Part shown: one piece after another, positions 36,720 to 44,288 of the stretch
Position numbering within the stretch: position 1 is the stretch's first letter
Layout of the letters: every line of letters begins with the position of its first letter
NCBI GenBank assembly: GCA_944323845.1
Contig: CALUUA010000011.1
Coordinates: 1-64,000 of the forward strand
Origin: an uncultured Bacteroidales bacterium
GTDB lineage: Bacteria > Bacteroidota > Bacteroidia > Bacteroidales > UBA932
Direction: 5' to 3'
Length of the DNA stretch: 64,000 nucleotides
Made by a program: the position numbers and the translations under genes
Notes under the pieces: generated by a model
Databases searched by the model: none
What the model was told of the DNA's origin: nothing
Seen by the model: only the letters and a program-made list of their open reading frames with translations

Positions 36720-36748
36720 ACAAATGTTTAATGTCGTTTTACAAATGT
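36720..36748 (-). promoter_or_regulatory. 29-bp motif shared with the cassette at 59.5 kb
   Basis: Leftward ACATTTGT, three bases, ACGACATT, then ACATTTGT. It includes TACATTTG, a -7-like box for the leftward (repressor) direction. The same motif occurs at 59453 to 59481 (22 of 29 identical, all differences A/T swaps). Confidence 0.55.
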
Positions 36749-36781
36749 AAAATGATACAAAAGAAACAAAAATAGCAAAAA

Positions 36782-37006
36782 ATGACTAAAAAGCAGAGTT
36801 TTTCATTCCAAAGAGGCTGGAATCAGCTGAAAGTCGTGGATGCTCCATGTGCCAGAGATAAGATTATGACAGCACTTGGCCTGGTAACAAGAGCCGGTTT
36901 TCTCTATCGACTTAAAGGCAAGTGCGAGCCTACCGTGACCGAGGCTCAGGCTATCGAAGCTATCTTCAAGGATTATGGAGTCAAAGATGTCTGGGGAGAA
37001 GCCTGA
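36782..37006 (+). CDS. small early phage protein
   Basis: First gene of the rightward early operon; 74 residues (MTKKQSFSFQRGWNQLKVVD), basic N-terminus, and a C-terminal half that could form two helices (TEAQAIEAIFKDYGVKDVWG). Small proteins of this kind start the early operon in other Bacteroidota prophages and may be DNA-binding, comparable in position to Cro or CII; I cannot assign a function. It overlaps the next gene by about 20 bases. Confidence 0.55.
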   Translation: MTKKQSFSFQRGWNQLKVVDAPCARDKIMTALGLVTRAGFLYRLKGKCEPTVTEAQAIEAIFKDYGVKDVWGEA

Positions 37007-37376
37007 GCTGACTAAAAGGGAAAGCCAGGTGGCAGAACTCATCGCCTGGGGAGCATCGAAGAAGGAAGTGCCGGATCTTCTCCGGAAACTTTACGGCGGC
37101 AGGGCAATATCGGTCCACACCGTCGAGAATACATTGAGAGGAATATACGCGAAAATACACTTGAACAAGGCGACGGAGCTGTCTGTATGGTGGTTTTGCA
37201 GACATTGCGGAGTGGACAGCTCCCTATCGCCTTTTAACCGGCTCAAGGAAGCGGCCATTGCGGTAGCATTCCTCATCATCCTGCTCCCTCAGACATTGAA
37301 TGCCGACCTTTCGGCCATCAGACCTGCACGAATCAGAACAGTCCGCATTGAACGGGTGCAGACCAGAAAAGATTAA
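36987..37376 (+). CDS. LuxR-type HTH protein with C-terminal membrane helix
   Basis: The first 70 residues are a LuxR/GerE helix-turn-helix (LTKRESQVAELIAWGASKKEV, then ISVHTVENTLRGIYAKIHLNKATEL). A membrane helix follows (AAIAVAFLIILLPQTL, about residues 85 to 101) and then a short basic tail. A LuxR module tied to a membrane segment, without a receiver or ligand domain, is unusual in a phage early operon. I start at ATG 36987 (129 residues), four codons after another ATG. Similar proteins occur in Bacteroidota mobile elements; their role is unknown. Confidence 0.7.
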   Translation: MSGEKPELTKRESQVAELIAWGASKKEVPDLLRKLYGGRAISVHTVENTLRGIYAKIHLNKATELSVWWFCRHCGVDSSLSPFNRLKEAAIAVAFLIILLPQTLNADLSAIRPARIRTVRIERVQTRKD

Positions 37377-37389
37377 TGACACTGTTATC

Positions 37390-37605
37390 ATGGAAATCAA
37401 AGGAAATAAAGAGAAAATCGAACTGCTGCACGAGGCGGTAAGGCATTACAGGTTGGACATTCTGGATTTCTTAGAAAACGGAGCCTTGGCCGAGACTAAT
37501 CCGGAGTTCAAAAAAGAAGTCGCATCATACCGGGATCTCAGGCATAAAGCCCGGTGTCTGGACCTGATGGAAGACGAAATATCACAAATCTTATTAAATC
37601 AATAG
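37390..37605 (+). CDS. small early phage protein
   Basis: 71 residues from ATG 37390 (MEIKGNKEKIELLHEAVRHY), predicted helical and acidic, with LMEDEISQILLNQ at the end. It resembles the next gene in size and in its opening E-K-rich helix, so the pair may be distant duplicates. No known function. Confidence 0.5.
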   Translation: MEIKGNKEKIELLHEAVRHYRLDILDFLENGALAETNPEFKKEVASYRDLRHKARCLDLMEDEISQILLNQ

Positions 37606-37609
37606 CATT

Positions 37610-37804
37610 ATGGAATTTACAGACAAAGAAAAAAGCCTGCTGGGAGAGGCAGTGCTGAATTTCAGGGAAGATCTTTTGAATGAGCAACGCCATCTCGAAC
37701 TAATTCGCGTATCGGCACTCAGATCACCCCAGGCGGCTATAGTCGAAGACATGCTCGCTGTTTGTGACCGCATCCTTCAGAAACTGGATGCTAAAGAATC
37801 ATGA
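37610..37804 (+). CDS. small early phage protein
   Basis: 64 residues (MEFTDKEKSLLGEAVLNFREDLLNEQRHLELIRVS), helical and charged, four bases after its neighbour. The pattern EKxxLxEAVxxxRxDxL is shared with the previous gene. Function unknown. Confidence 0.5.
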   Translation: MEFTDKEKSLLGEAVLNFREDLLNEQRHLELIRVSALRSPQAAIVEDMLAVCDRILQKLDAKES

Positions 37805-37977
37805 AGTACTACAACGGCGTCCCGGTAGGAGACGGTGTCCTTCCGGGGAAGAAAACACCGCACGCGCAGTTCAGCAGTGAGGACTGCGCCATCTTCATGA
37901 CTTACGAGCAGCTGCAGAAGAAATGGAATAAAAAGAATGAAGCCAGAGACACTGTTCAAAATACTCGGGATAAATGA
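37801..37977 (+). CDS. very small early phage protein
   Basis: 58 residues (MKYYNGVPVGDGVLPGKKT) from ATG 37801, which overlaps the previous stop as ATGA. It ends 41 bases inside the following gene in another frame. The overlap at both ends and the coding-like composition support it; function unknown. Confidence 0.45.
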   Translation: MKYYNGVPVGDGVLPGKKTPHAQFSSEDCAIFMTYEQLQKKWNKKNEARDTVQNTRDK

Positions 37978-38527
37978 TGCCTTAGACTTGCCTGATGCGG
38001 TATGGAAAGTCTTGGATTCGCCATTGGAAGAAAGAAATGCCAAGTATGCAGAACTTCTGGAAGCCAATGACTACGATTTATCCCGGGATTGGTTCCAGGA
38101 AATCTATGAGGAGGAACTCGCCCAGCGGAAAAAGAATAAGCAGGATTTTACACCGCCTGAGACATCGACTATCATGAACAAGATCGTAGGATTGGGTCCG
38201 GGGACGATTCATGAGCCGACAGCCGGAACCGGAGGGCTGATCATCAATGCCTGGCATCACAGACAAAGAAGCCGTCTGCCGTGGGCTTTGGACAACCGAC
38301 CGTCGAGGAATATGATCACGTGCTGGGAACTGTCAGACAGGAGTATTCCGCTGCTCCTGCTGAACCTCTCGATACGCGGGATAATGGGGTATGTCTACCA
38401 TGGAGACATACTGGAACAGACAGTCAAGGCAAAGTACATCGTATTGAATATGACGGATGATGCTCTCGGATTCAGCGATGTTATAAGGGCCAATGCCAAT
38501 GATTCAATAAAGGAGATGAAATTATGA
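37937..38527 (+). CDS. N-6 methyltransferase-like protein lacking the catalytic motif
   Basis: The 196 residues resemble the start of type I N6-adenine methylases: TPPETSTIMNKIVGLGPGTIHEPTAGTGGLIINAW at about residues 72 to 106, where EPTAGTGG is the SAM-binding motif I. The expected motif IV (NPPF/Y) should follow GDILEQTVKAKYIVLN; instead there is MTDDALGF. It therefore looks like a SAM-binding fold without methyl transfer, or a much diverged one. It overlaps the integrase gene as ATGA. Confidence 0.6.
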   Translation: MKPETLFKILGINDALDLPDAVWKVLDSPLEERNAKYAELLEANDYDLSRDWFQEIYEEELAQRKKNKQDFTPPETSTIMNKIVGLGPGTIHEPTAGTGGLIINAWHHRQRSRLPWALDNRPSRNMITCWELSDRSIPLLLLNLSIRGIMGYVYHGDILEQTVKAKYIVLNMTDDALGFSDVIRANANDSIKEMKL

Positions 38528-39468
38528 CAGTCAAGGAAGCGTACGAGGAGTGGTCGCAGTGGAAATCGAAATATGTCAAGGAATCCACGATGTGTTCATA
38601 TATTTTGATAGCACATAATCATTTGTTGCCTTACTTCGGCGATTCCCCGGCAGAATATATCCAAAGTAAAGTTGTACAGCGTTTTGTGGACGAAAAGCTC
38701 GGGACAGGATTGAGTCCAAAGACAGTAAAGGATATGCTGATCGTCTTGAAAATGATTGTCCGTTTCGTAGCTGAAGAACATGATACTCCGGTACTTGACA
38801 AATGGAGAATCATATATCCGACGAAGAATCTGGATGTTGTGCAGAGGATGCAGAGATATACTCCGGAAGAATTCAGGAAGATAGTTGACACGGCTTTCGG
38901 AAATCCGTCCAATCTATCTCTGGCAATACTAATTACGCTATGTTCCGGAATGCGTATCGGGGAAATATGCGCCCTGAAATACGAGGATATTGACATTGAA
39001 CGGAAAATAATATTGGTAAACCGGACCATCGAGAGGATATATGTGCTTAATGGGGATAAATTGAATCCTTATACAAAATTGATAATAAGCACACCCAAGA
39101 CTTCCTCATCGAAAAGGGAGATCCCCATTATGAAAGACATTTTTCCTTTAGTGAAAAAATTTTCCGCTGTTGCCCGTCCGGATTATTATGTGTGTACCTT
39201 TTCGGACAAACCGACCGAACCCAGGACATTCCGTAACCAATACCGTGAATTTATCCTTTCCAAAGTGAAGCTGAATCACTGCATCAAATTCCACGGGCTG
39301 CGCCATACTTTTGCCACTACACTGATAGAGAACAAGGTTGATGTCAAGACCGTTTCAACCATTCTCGGGCATTCTGACATAAGTACGACCATGAATACAT
39401 ATGTCCATCCGAGTGAAGACAGCAAGCGTACGGCTATCAACAGCTCACTAAGAAAAGCATTCCGTTAA
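38524..39468 (+). CDS. int: tyrosine recombinase, phage integrase
   Basis: The 314-residue protein has an N-terminal SAM-like core-binding domain (residues 1 to 100) and a catalytic domain with all the active residues: Arg144 in CSGMRIGEICAL, the beta-hairpin lysine near 192 to 198, HGLR at 257 to 260, His283 in LGHSDI and Tyr293 in NTYVHP. It should integrate and excise the prophage. It is placed inside the early operon, not at the edge of the element, and is coupled to the previous gene by an ATGA overlap. Confidence 0.93.
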   Translation: MTVKEAYEEWSQWKSKYVKESTMCSYILIAHNHLLPYFGDSPAEYIQSKVVQRFVDEKLGTGLSPKTVKDMLIVLKMIVRFVAEEHDTPVLDKWRIIYPTKNLDVVQRMQRYTPEEFRKIVDTAFGNPSNLSLAILITLCSGMRIGEICALKYEDIDIERKIILVNRTIERIYVLNGDKLNPYTKLIISTPKTSSSKREIPIMKDIFPLVKKFSAVARPDYYVCTFSDKPTEPRTFRNQYREFILSKVKLNHCIKFHGLRHTFATTLIENKVDVKTVSTILGHSDISTTMNTYVHPSEDSKRTAINSSLRKAFR

Positions 39469-39487
39469 ACCTACATTCAACATCATC

Positions 39488-39497
39488 GGGGGGGGGG
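39488..39497 (+). promoter_or_regulatory. G10 homopolymer in the translation start region of the primase-helicase
   Basis: Ten G in a row lie 9 bases before the ATG at 39507, where a Shine-Dalgarno sequence would sit. Such tracts change length by slippage, so translation could vary. Confidence 0.6.
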
Positions 39498-39506
39498 AGA
39501 TTCACC

Positions 39507-42500
39507 ATGCCATCCATCAAAAAAGAATTCATTGACAGAGTCACCGAGAGGTCCAGACAGGAGCCCGGTGACCTTGTTTCCATCATATCCGAATTTACTG
39601 ATCAGCCGAGAAAGGAGGGCGCATCCTATAAGGCAGCGTGCCCTCTCTGCCATTCGGAACACAGCTTAGTCATCACTCCGGGGAAACGCATCTTCAAATG
39701 CTTCAACTGCAACGGACTCGACGGCAAATACCCTCTCGACTACCTGATGAAAGGCCAGAGGATGACTTATCCGGAAGCAATCGAATGGCTTGCCAGCTAC
39801 TACAATATGGTCGTCGAATACGATGAACCACAGCAAAGGAAAGCCCGGAAATCATCCTCCCAGAAGTCCTTCTGCAAAAAGATGCTCGAGGAGTCCGGCC
39901 TGACGAACACGGACCTGATGGCATCAGTCATCGAGGACGAGAATACCAAGGTAAAACGCTGCACATTCGTCTCCGGTACTCTGGCCAAGGACGGGACGAT
40001 CGACGAATCCGGAGACGATGCCGTTATTCTTTATTACGATCTCGATGGCCGGCAGGTGAAATACTCCGTCGATGACAAGTCGAAATCCTACGAACGCCCG
40101 TACTACAGGATCCGGTATCAGTTCCCGGAAAAGCATCTCGACAAGAACAAGCGGGCTATGAAATACCGGTCGCCGGCCGGAGCCCCGACATTCATCTACT
40201 ATCCCCAGTACATCCGGTCCCGGTATCAGGCGAAATTAGAAATCCCGGTACTCTTTATCCAGGAAGGCGAGAAAAAGGCCGAGAAAGCCTGCAAACACGG
40301 AATCCCGAGCGTGGCCGTATCAGGGATACAGAACATCGGCTATCGAGGAACCCTGCCTGAAGATATCATACGATTGGTGGATATCTGCAAGGTAAAAACC
40401 GTCGTGTTCATGCTCGATGCCGACTGTTACGACCTGACCCACACATTGACGGTGGACGACCCTATCGACAGGCGTCCGCGCAATTTCTTTTATGCCGTCC
40501 GGAACTTCAAAGACTACTTCGCCAAGCTCCGCAACCACAACATCTACGTCGAACTATACTATGGCCACATCCGAAAAGATCGCACGGAAGACAAGGGAAC
40601 TGACGATATCCTGACCAATACACTCAAAGGGAAGGAAGACGAATTGCTGAAGGATATCCGCCATGCGATGAACGAGAAATCCGGAGAAGGGGAGTGGGTC
40701 CAGGTCCATAAAATCACGTCGCTCCCTGACTCGAAGATCCAGGAGTTCTGGAAGCTCCAGAGTGCCCAGGACTTTTGCATGCGCTACTTCGACCAGCTGA
40801 AGAATCTGCCGGAATTCACATTCAACCGGCGCAAACTCCGTTTCAACGAGAACGGTGAACTTGAAAGCGCACAACCGCTGGAGCCGGACGAAGTCTTTTG
40901 GCTCACATCGATAAACAGGCAAGGTGAGATCCAGTACAACTTCTGTTATGTAGGTGCGAAATACTTCCTCGAACATCGCGGATTCTTCCGGTATAAGAAA
41001 CCAAGCGGCGAATACGACTTCATCCAGGTCGAGAACAACATAGTGAAGGTTGTGCGCCCCTACGAGGTCGGAGACTTCATCCGGAGCTTTACCAAGGACT
41101 GCCTGCAGAAACCCATACTGGAAATGCTCTACAAAGGCGGTGCCCAGTACCTCGGCCCGAATTCCCTTACGATGCTCGACTTCTTCATGGGAGCGTTCGA
41201 TCGTCCGGCACGGGATGTCCAGCGGCTCTATTTCGGCAGCAAGATGTGGGAGATTACTGCAGACGCTATCCGGGAACTCGACTACACCCAGCTGCACCTG
41301 AACATCTGGACAGATATGAAAAAAGAGTTCAATGCAGAAAAACTTTCCTCCCTTATAGATGTCCGTCAGACAGACGGACAATATTCGTATGAGATAACGC
41401 CTGTCGGCCGGCAATGCGACTTCCTGATGTTCCTGCAGAATGCCTCCAATTTCACATGGCGAAAGGATGAAGTCACACCGGAGGAACAGACGGACAATGC
41501 ACAGCACCTGATTTCCAAATTGGCGGCATTCGGATATTTAGTAGTGTCCGCCAAGGATGAAGCCGTTGCCAAGGCTGTGGTCGGCATGGACGGCAAGCAG
41601 TCGGAAGTCGGTGTGTCGAACGGGCGTTCCGGAAAATCCCTGCTCGGAGAAGCCGTAAAGCAGGTGACCTGCTCGAAATACTACAACGGCAAGGCATTCG
41701 CCGCCTCTGCCAATAACCGCCATGTCTGGGACGGAGTCACGGAAAAGACCAAGGTTGTAGTCATCGATGACTGCCAGCGGGATTTCGACTTCGAACAGCT
41801 TTTCGGCCTGATTACCGGCGAATGGCCGGTGGATCCGAAAAATGAAAAACCATTTACCCTCCCGTTCAGCATTTCCCCGAAAATCTACATCACTACCAAC
41901 CACGCCATCGGCGGAGATGGAGGCAGTTTCGAGGCCCGGCAGTGGTGTCTCGCTTTTTCCGATTTTTACAGTGCCGAACACGAGCCGAAAGACGATTTCA
42001 AGACCCGGTTTTTCTCTGAATGGGACTTCGAGCAATGGAATCTTTTCTGGAATCTGGTCGCCCAGTGCGTCCAGATATACTTCCGTTTCGGCTATGTCCC
42101 GGCACCGGGCAGCCGGCTGAAGGAAAGGAAGCTGATCCAGGATATAGGCGAGGACTTCATAATGTGGGCTGACGAGTATTTTTCCGCTCCGGAACATTTC
42201 AATACAAGCCTGGTGAAGAAAACGGTATATGCCGATTTTGTCAGCGATATAGGTCCGGCAAAGGCTAAATTCTATACGACAACACGATTCAAGGCCAAGG
42301 TTATCAAATACTGCGAACTCAGGGGATTCATATTCAATCCTCAGTTCTATGATCCTGTGACGAAAAAATGTCTCAGGTTTGACAAGGATAACAGGCCTGA
42401 TCCGAACAACGACAAGAGAAATTCCCTCGAATATATCACAGTGGGCGACAATTCATTTTATGCAAATACCCCGACCCTTTGGCCGGATGACGTAATGGAT

Positions 42501-42548
42501 GAGCGCATCGATACAAGAGACGAAAGAGATGAAGACATCCCGGAGTGA
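39507..42548 (+). CDS. phage primase-helicase (zinc finger, Toprim, SF3-like ATPase)
   Basis: A 1013-residue replication protein. Residues 45 to 68 hold a CxxC...CxxC zinc finger of the DnaG/CHC2 kind (CPLC, CFNC), residues about 245 to 315 a Toprim region (LFIQEGEKKAEKACKHGIPSVAVSG, VVFMLDADC), and residues about 700 to 850 an ATPase with Walker A GRSGKS and Walker B KVVVIDDC, followed by a sensor-like YITTNH. This layout makes primers and unwinds DNA in one chain, as in D5-like proteins of phages and plasmids. A G10 tract precedes the start. It ends 20 bases inside the next gene. Confidence 0.88.
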   Translation: MPSIKKEFIDRVTERSRQEPGDLVSIISEFTDQPRKEGASYKAACPLCHSEHSLVITPGKRIFKCFNCNGLDGKYPLDYLMKGQRMTYPEAIEWLASYYNMVVEYDEPQQRKARKSSSQKSFCKKMLEESGLTNTDLMASVIEDENTKVKRCTFVSGTLAKDGTIDESGDDAVILYYDLDGRQVKYSVDDKSKSYERPYYRIRYQFPEKHLDKNKRAMKYRSPAGAPTFIYYPQYIRSRYQAKLEIPVLFIQEGEKKAEKACKHGIPSVAVSGIQNIGYRGTLPEDIIRLVDICKVKTVVFMLDADCYDLTHTLTVDDPIDRRPRNFFYAVRNFKDYFAKLRNHNIYVELYYGHIRKDRTEDKGTDDILTNTLKGKEDELLKDIRHAMNEKSGEGEWVQVHKITSLPDSKIQEFWKLQSAQDFCMRYFDQLKNLPEFTFNRRKLRFNENGELESAQPLEPDEVFWLTSINRQGEIQYNFCYVGAKYFLEHRGFFRYKKPSGEYDFIQVENNIVKVVRPYEVGDFIRSFTKDCLQKPILEMLYKGGAQYLGPNSLTMLDFFMGAFDRPARDVQRLYFGSKMWEITADAIRELDYTQLHLNIWTDMKKEFNAEKLSSLIDVRQTDGQYSYEITPVGRQCDFLMFLQNASNFTWRKDEVTPEEQTDNAQHLISKLAAFGYLVVSAKDEAVAKAVVGMDGKQSEVGVSNGRSGKSLLGEAVKQVTCSKYYNGKAFAASANNRHVWDGVTEKTKVVVIDDCQRDFDFEQLFGLITGEWPVDPKNEKPFTLPFSISPKIYITTNHAIGGDGGSFEARQWCLAFSDFYSAEHEPKDDFKTRFFSEWDFEQWNLFWNLVAQCVQIYFRFGYVPAPGSRLKERKLIQDIGEDFIMWADEYFSAPEHFNTSLVKKTVYADFVSDIGPAKAKFYTTTRFKAKVIKYCELRGFIFNPQFYDPVTKKCLRFDKDNRPDPNNDKRNSLEYITVGDNSFYANTPTLWPDDVMDERIDTRDERDEDIPE

Positions 42549-42879
42549 CAGAGAGCGGTACCTGCTGCGGACGCCGTCGCAGATCTGCTCGTTCAGGCTC
42601 CGGTATGCCCGGATGATTGATTCCCGGGCAGAGGCATTCAGGGTATGGGTGCGGTCGTTGCCGATGATGAAATGGTGTCCGCTACTCATAAGACCGGGGA
42701 ACGAAGAATTAGCCATAGGGATTATCTGCATCCTCTATATCGACGGGCAGATCTGCATCAGCTTCAGCGAGGACATGCAGTTCATCAGGAATGAGCCTCT
42801 CGATGACGATGAGTACCGGCAGTGGTCGGAAACCTTTTTCAAGAGACGGGACTACCGCAGAGAATCCCGGGAAAAATAG
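42529..42879 (+). CDS. unknown phage protein after the primase-helicase
   Basis: 116 residues from ATG 42529 (MKTSRSDRERYLLRTPSQIC), basic at both ends, with an internal beta-like stretch (LAIGIICILYIDGQICISF). It overlaps the helicase gene by 20 bases and is the last gene before a terminator, so it ends the early operon. No family recognised. Confidence 0.5.
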   Translation: MKTSRSDRERYLLRTPSQICSFRLRYARMIDSRAEAFRVWVRSLPMMKWCPLLIRPGNEELAIGIICILYIDGQICISFSEDMQFIRNEPLDDDEYRQWSETFFKRRDYRRESREK

Positions 42880-42884
42880 AAATG

Positions 42885-42922
42885 AAACAGGCGGCTGTGC
42901 ATCCCTGCATTGCCGCCTGTTT
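42885..42922 (+). terminator. terminator of the early operon
   Basis: AAACAGGCGGC pairs with GCCGCCTGTTT over 11 bp with a 16-base loop, six bases after the stop; a TTTT follows the stem. Confidence 0.75.
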
Positions 42923-42926
42923 TGGC

Positions 42927-42934
42927 TATATTTG
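42927..42934 (+). promoter_or_regulatory. promoter -7 box of the Pro-rich mini-gene
   Basis: TATATTTG just after the early terminator, 28 bases before ATG 42962. Confidence 0.45.
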
Positions 42935-42961
42935 CCAATGAATTTATAAAAATTATGTATT

Positions 42962-43066
42962 ATGAGTAACGACCAGAATATTCCGGCACCGCCGGTTACT
43001 CCGCCAGCTCCGCCTATGGATATCCCGACTCCGGGCGCAGACGGCTTCCCTCTAAAACTCAAGTAA
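42962..43066 (+). CDS. 34-residue proline-rich mini-protein
   Basis: A short frame (MSNDQNIPAPPVTPPAPP, and onward, ending PLKLK) in which 11 of 34 residues are proline. It has its own promoter box and is isolated from the early operon by a terminator. Its end overlaps the end of the opposite membrane-protein gene by 15 bases. Such a peptide would be unfolded and could bind SH3-like or EVH-like surfaces; that is speculative. Confidence 0.35.
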   Translation: MSNDQNIPAPPVTPPAPPMDIPTPGADGFPLKLK

Positions 43067-43627
43067 GAGAAGGACTGTCAGCAGAACAGCACCGGAAAGC
43101 AGTGCGACCAGACAAAGGGCAAGTGCACGGCGGTAGACCTTCACTTCGTGCATCTGCTCTTTCTTGTTATACATGATTCGGGCCTGAATCTCATACAGAT
43201 GCCAGCCGATTATGTATTTCGCCTTGTCATTCCTTCCTTTGAGCGGAGACAGGATCTCGTCCTGGAAGAAATGCGACGGAGTATCGCCTGGAAGGTGCAC
43301 GGCCCGCTTGAACATTGCGCCGTGGAAGATTATCACGGCGATAACGAATGCGAATACCAATTCATACCCGGTGGATATGAGTATCGGAATGTTCGGTACA
43401 TCAGCTGCAGCAGTGGCTATCAGACACCCGGTCAGAGCCATCATCGCACCGATAATCCAGCTGAGAAGCATCCGGCAGTTGCTACGGACATCCCTGATGC
43501 TTTCAAACTGATATGTAAGATACATATTCCCATGCTCTATGCCGGAATGAATTGATTCCATATCCAGTTCTGTGACCAGATTGTTGTCAAAAGGCTTGTC
43601 AGCCAAATATCTGATTTCCTGTTCCAT
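43052..43627 (-). CDS. three-TM protein on the opposite strand, possible lysogenic accessory gene
   Basis: The 191 residues have a cytosolic N-terminus (1 to 50), two membrane helices (about 55 to 75 and 83 to 103), a cytosolic middle with YIIGWHLYEIQARIMYNKKEQ, and a last helix (about 168 to 190). It is the only leftward gene between the early and the structural genes and has its own TAACTTTG promoter box. That is the usual arrangement of a phage accessory gene expressed from the prophage. The topology is like that of membrane effectors in some anti-phage systems, but no sensor or cyclase gene is adjacent. Confidence 0.55.
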   Translation of the reverse strand: MEQEIRYLADKPFDNNLVTELDMESIHSGIEHGNMYLTYQFESIRDVRSNCRMLLSWIIGAMMALTGCLIATAAADVPNIPILISTGYELVFAFVIAVIIFHGAMFKRAVHLPGDTPSHFFQDEILSPLKGRNDKAKYIIGWHLYEIQARIMYNKKEQMHEVKVYRRALALCLVALLSGAVLLTVLLLLEF

Positions 43628-43642
43628 ACCCTTTGTTTTTCA

Positions 43643-43650
43643 CAAAGTTA
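43643..43650 (-). promoter_or_regulatory. promoter -7 box of the three-TM gene
   Basis: Leftward TAACTTTG lies 16 bases before the start codon at 43627. Confidence 0.5.
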
Positions 43651-43660
43651 ATCGAAAATC

Positions 43661-43690
43661 TTGCAATTCCCGAAATCTTTCCTACCTTTG
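43661..43690 (+). promoter_or_regulatory. promoter of leader RNA copy A
   Basis: TTG 43661 to 43663, 19-base spacer, TACCTTTG 43683 to 43690. Copies B and C have the same promoter with the same spacing. Confidence 0.75.
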
Positions 43691-43896
43691 CTCTCGCTAA
43701 TCTCACATACCTATTTGTTATCTTGTTTTCTGCCGGAAAGTGTATTTTCCAAAGAAAATAGATAATTGCCCTGCATACGGTGGATTTCGCCCGGGAAACT
43801 TGGCGACAAATACGGCAGAAATGTTGTGTGAGGTTAGCACCACCTAAGTGCAGGGCTTTTATTATAAAATGTTGTAATATGCTAACCTCACACAAC
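43691..43896 (+). ncRNA. structured leader RNA, copy A
   Basis: About 190 bases between promoter and start codon, in this order: R1 (GCTAATCTCACATAC, 43696); TTCTGCCG (43728); a GGAAA/TTTCC hairpin; GCCCTGCA-tac-GGTGG (43768 to 43783); a CGCC-GAAA-GGCG hairpin (43788 to 43805); CGGCAGAA (43813 to 43820), which pairs with TTCTGCCG; R2 (GTTGTGTGAGGTTAGC, 43823 to 43838); CCACC-taag-TGCAGGGC (43840 to 43856), which pairs with GCCCTGCA...GGTGG and forms a pseudoknot; then the ATG (43879) and R3 (GCTAACCTCACACAAC, 43881 to 43896). R2 can pair with R1 (with G-U pairs) or perfectly with R3, which starts in the ATG. The core is kept in copies B and C by compensatory changes. Confidence 0.75.
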
Positions 43897-44217
43897 ACCA
43901 CCACCGCTCTCCCGTATGGGATGTCAAACGTCACGAATCCGGACTGGATCCAGGCGGCACAATTCCTTTATGCCCAGTATCCGGGCATCTACAAGCTCCG
44001 CATCAAGCGCGTATGCCGCGGCAGCAAAGCCGTGCAGATCCGGGTGATTTCCGGCGGAGAGCCCAGGCGTCAGAAACGGTGCAAGGGCTACAGCTTAGCC
44101 AGCGCCATGGCAAACCTCCTGCAGGCCATCAAGCACGACAAAGACCTGACGCGCCGCCTCACCCATCCGGAACTGCAACCTACTCGGTCACCGAACAGTG
44201 ACCAAGTTCAGGCATGA
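43879..44217 (+). CDS. small basic phage protein A under a structured leader
   Basis: 112 residues (MLTSHNTTTALPYGMSNVTN), basic, with a central KLRIKRVCRGSKAVQIRVISGGEPRRQKRCKGYSLASAMANLL stretch that looks like a small nucleic-acid-binding domain. The first codons are R3 of the leader and can be masked by R2. Gene 45163 encodes an almost identical protein under a second copy of the leader, so the whole cassette has been duplicated. No family recognised. Confidence 0.65.
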   Translation: MLTSHNTTTALPYGMSNVTNPDWIQAAQFLYAQYPGIYKLRIKRVCRGSKAVQIRVISGGEPRRQKRCKGYSLASAMANLLQAIKHDKDLTRRLTHPELQPTRSPNSDQVQA

Positions 44218-44232
44218 TTTTACAGAAATATT

Positions 44233-44262
44233 TTGCAATTTCAATAAACATTTGTATATTTG
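44233..44262 (+). promoter_or_regulatory. promoter of the 52-residue gene and DUF5053 gene
   Basis: TTG 44233 to 44235, 19 bases, TATATTTG 44255 to 44262; the ATG at 44289 follows. Confidence 0.65.
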
Positions 44263-44288
44263 CATAGTCAAACAATAACAGAAGTTCT

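Noticed and set aside
40554..41507. 317-codon open frame opposite the primase-helicase
   Set aside because: Antisense shadow of a well supported gene; no domain visible.
43823..43896. R2/R3 as an invertible DNA switch
   Set aside because: No invertase site pattern; R1 would be unexplained, and the integrase is in the early operon far away.
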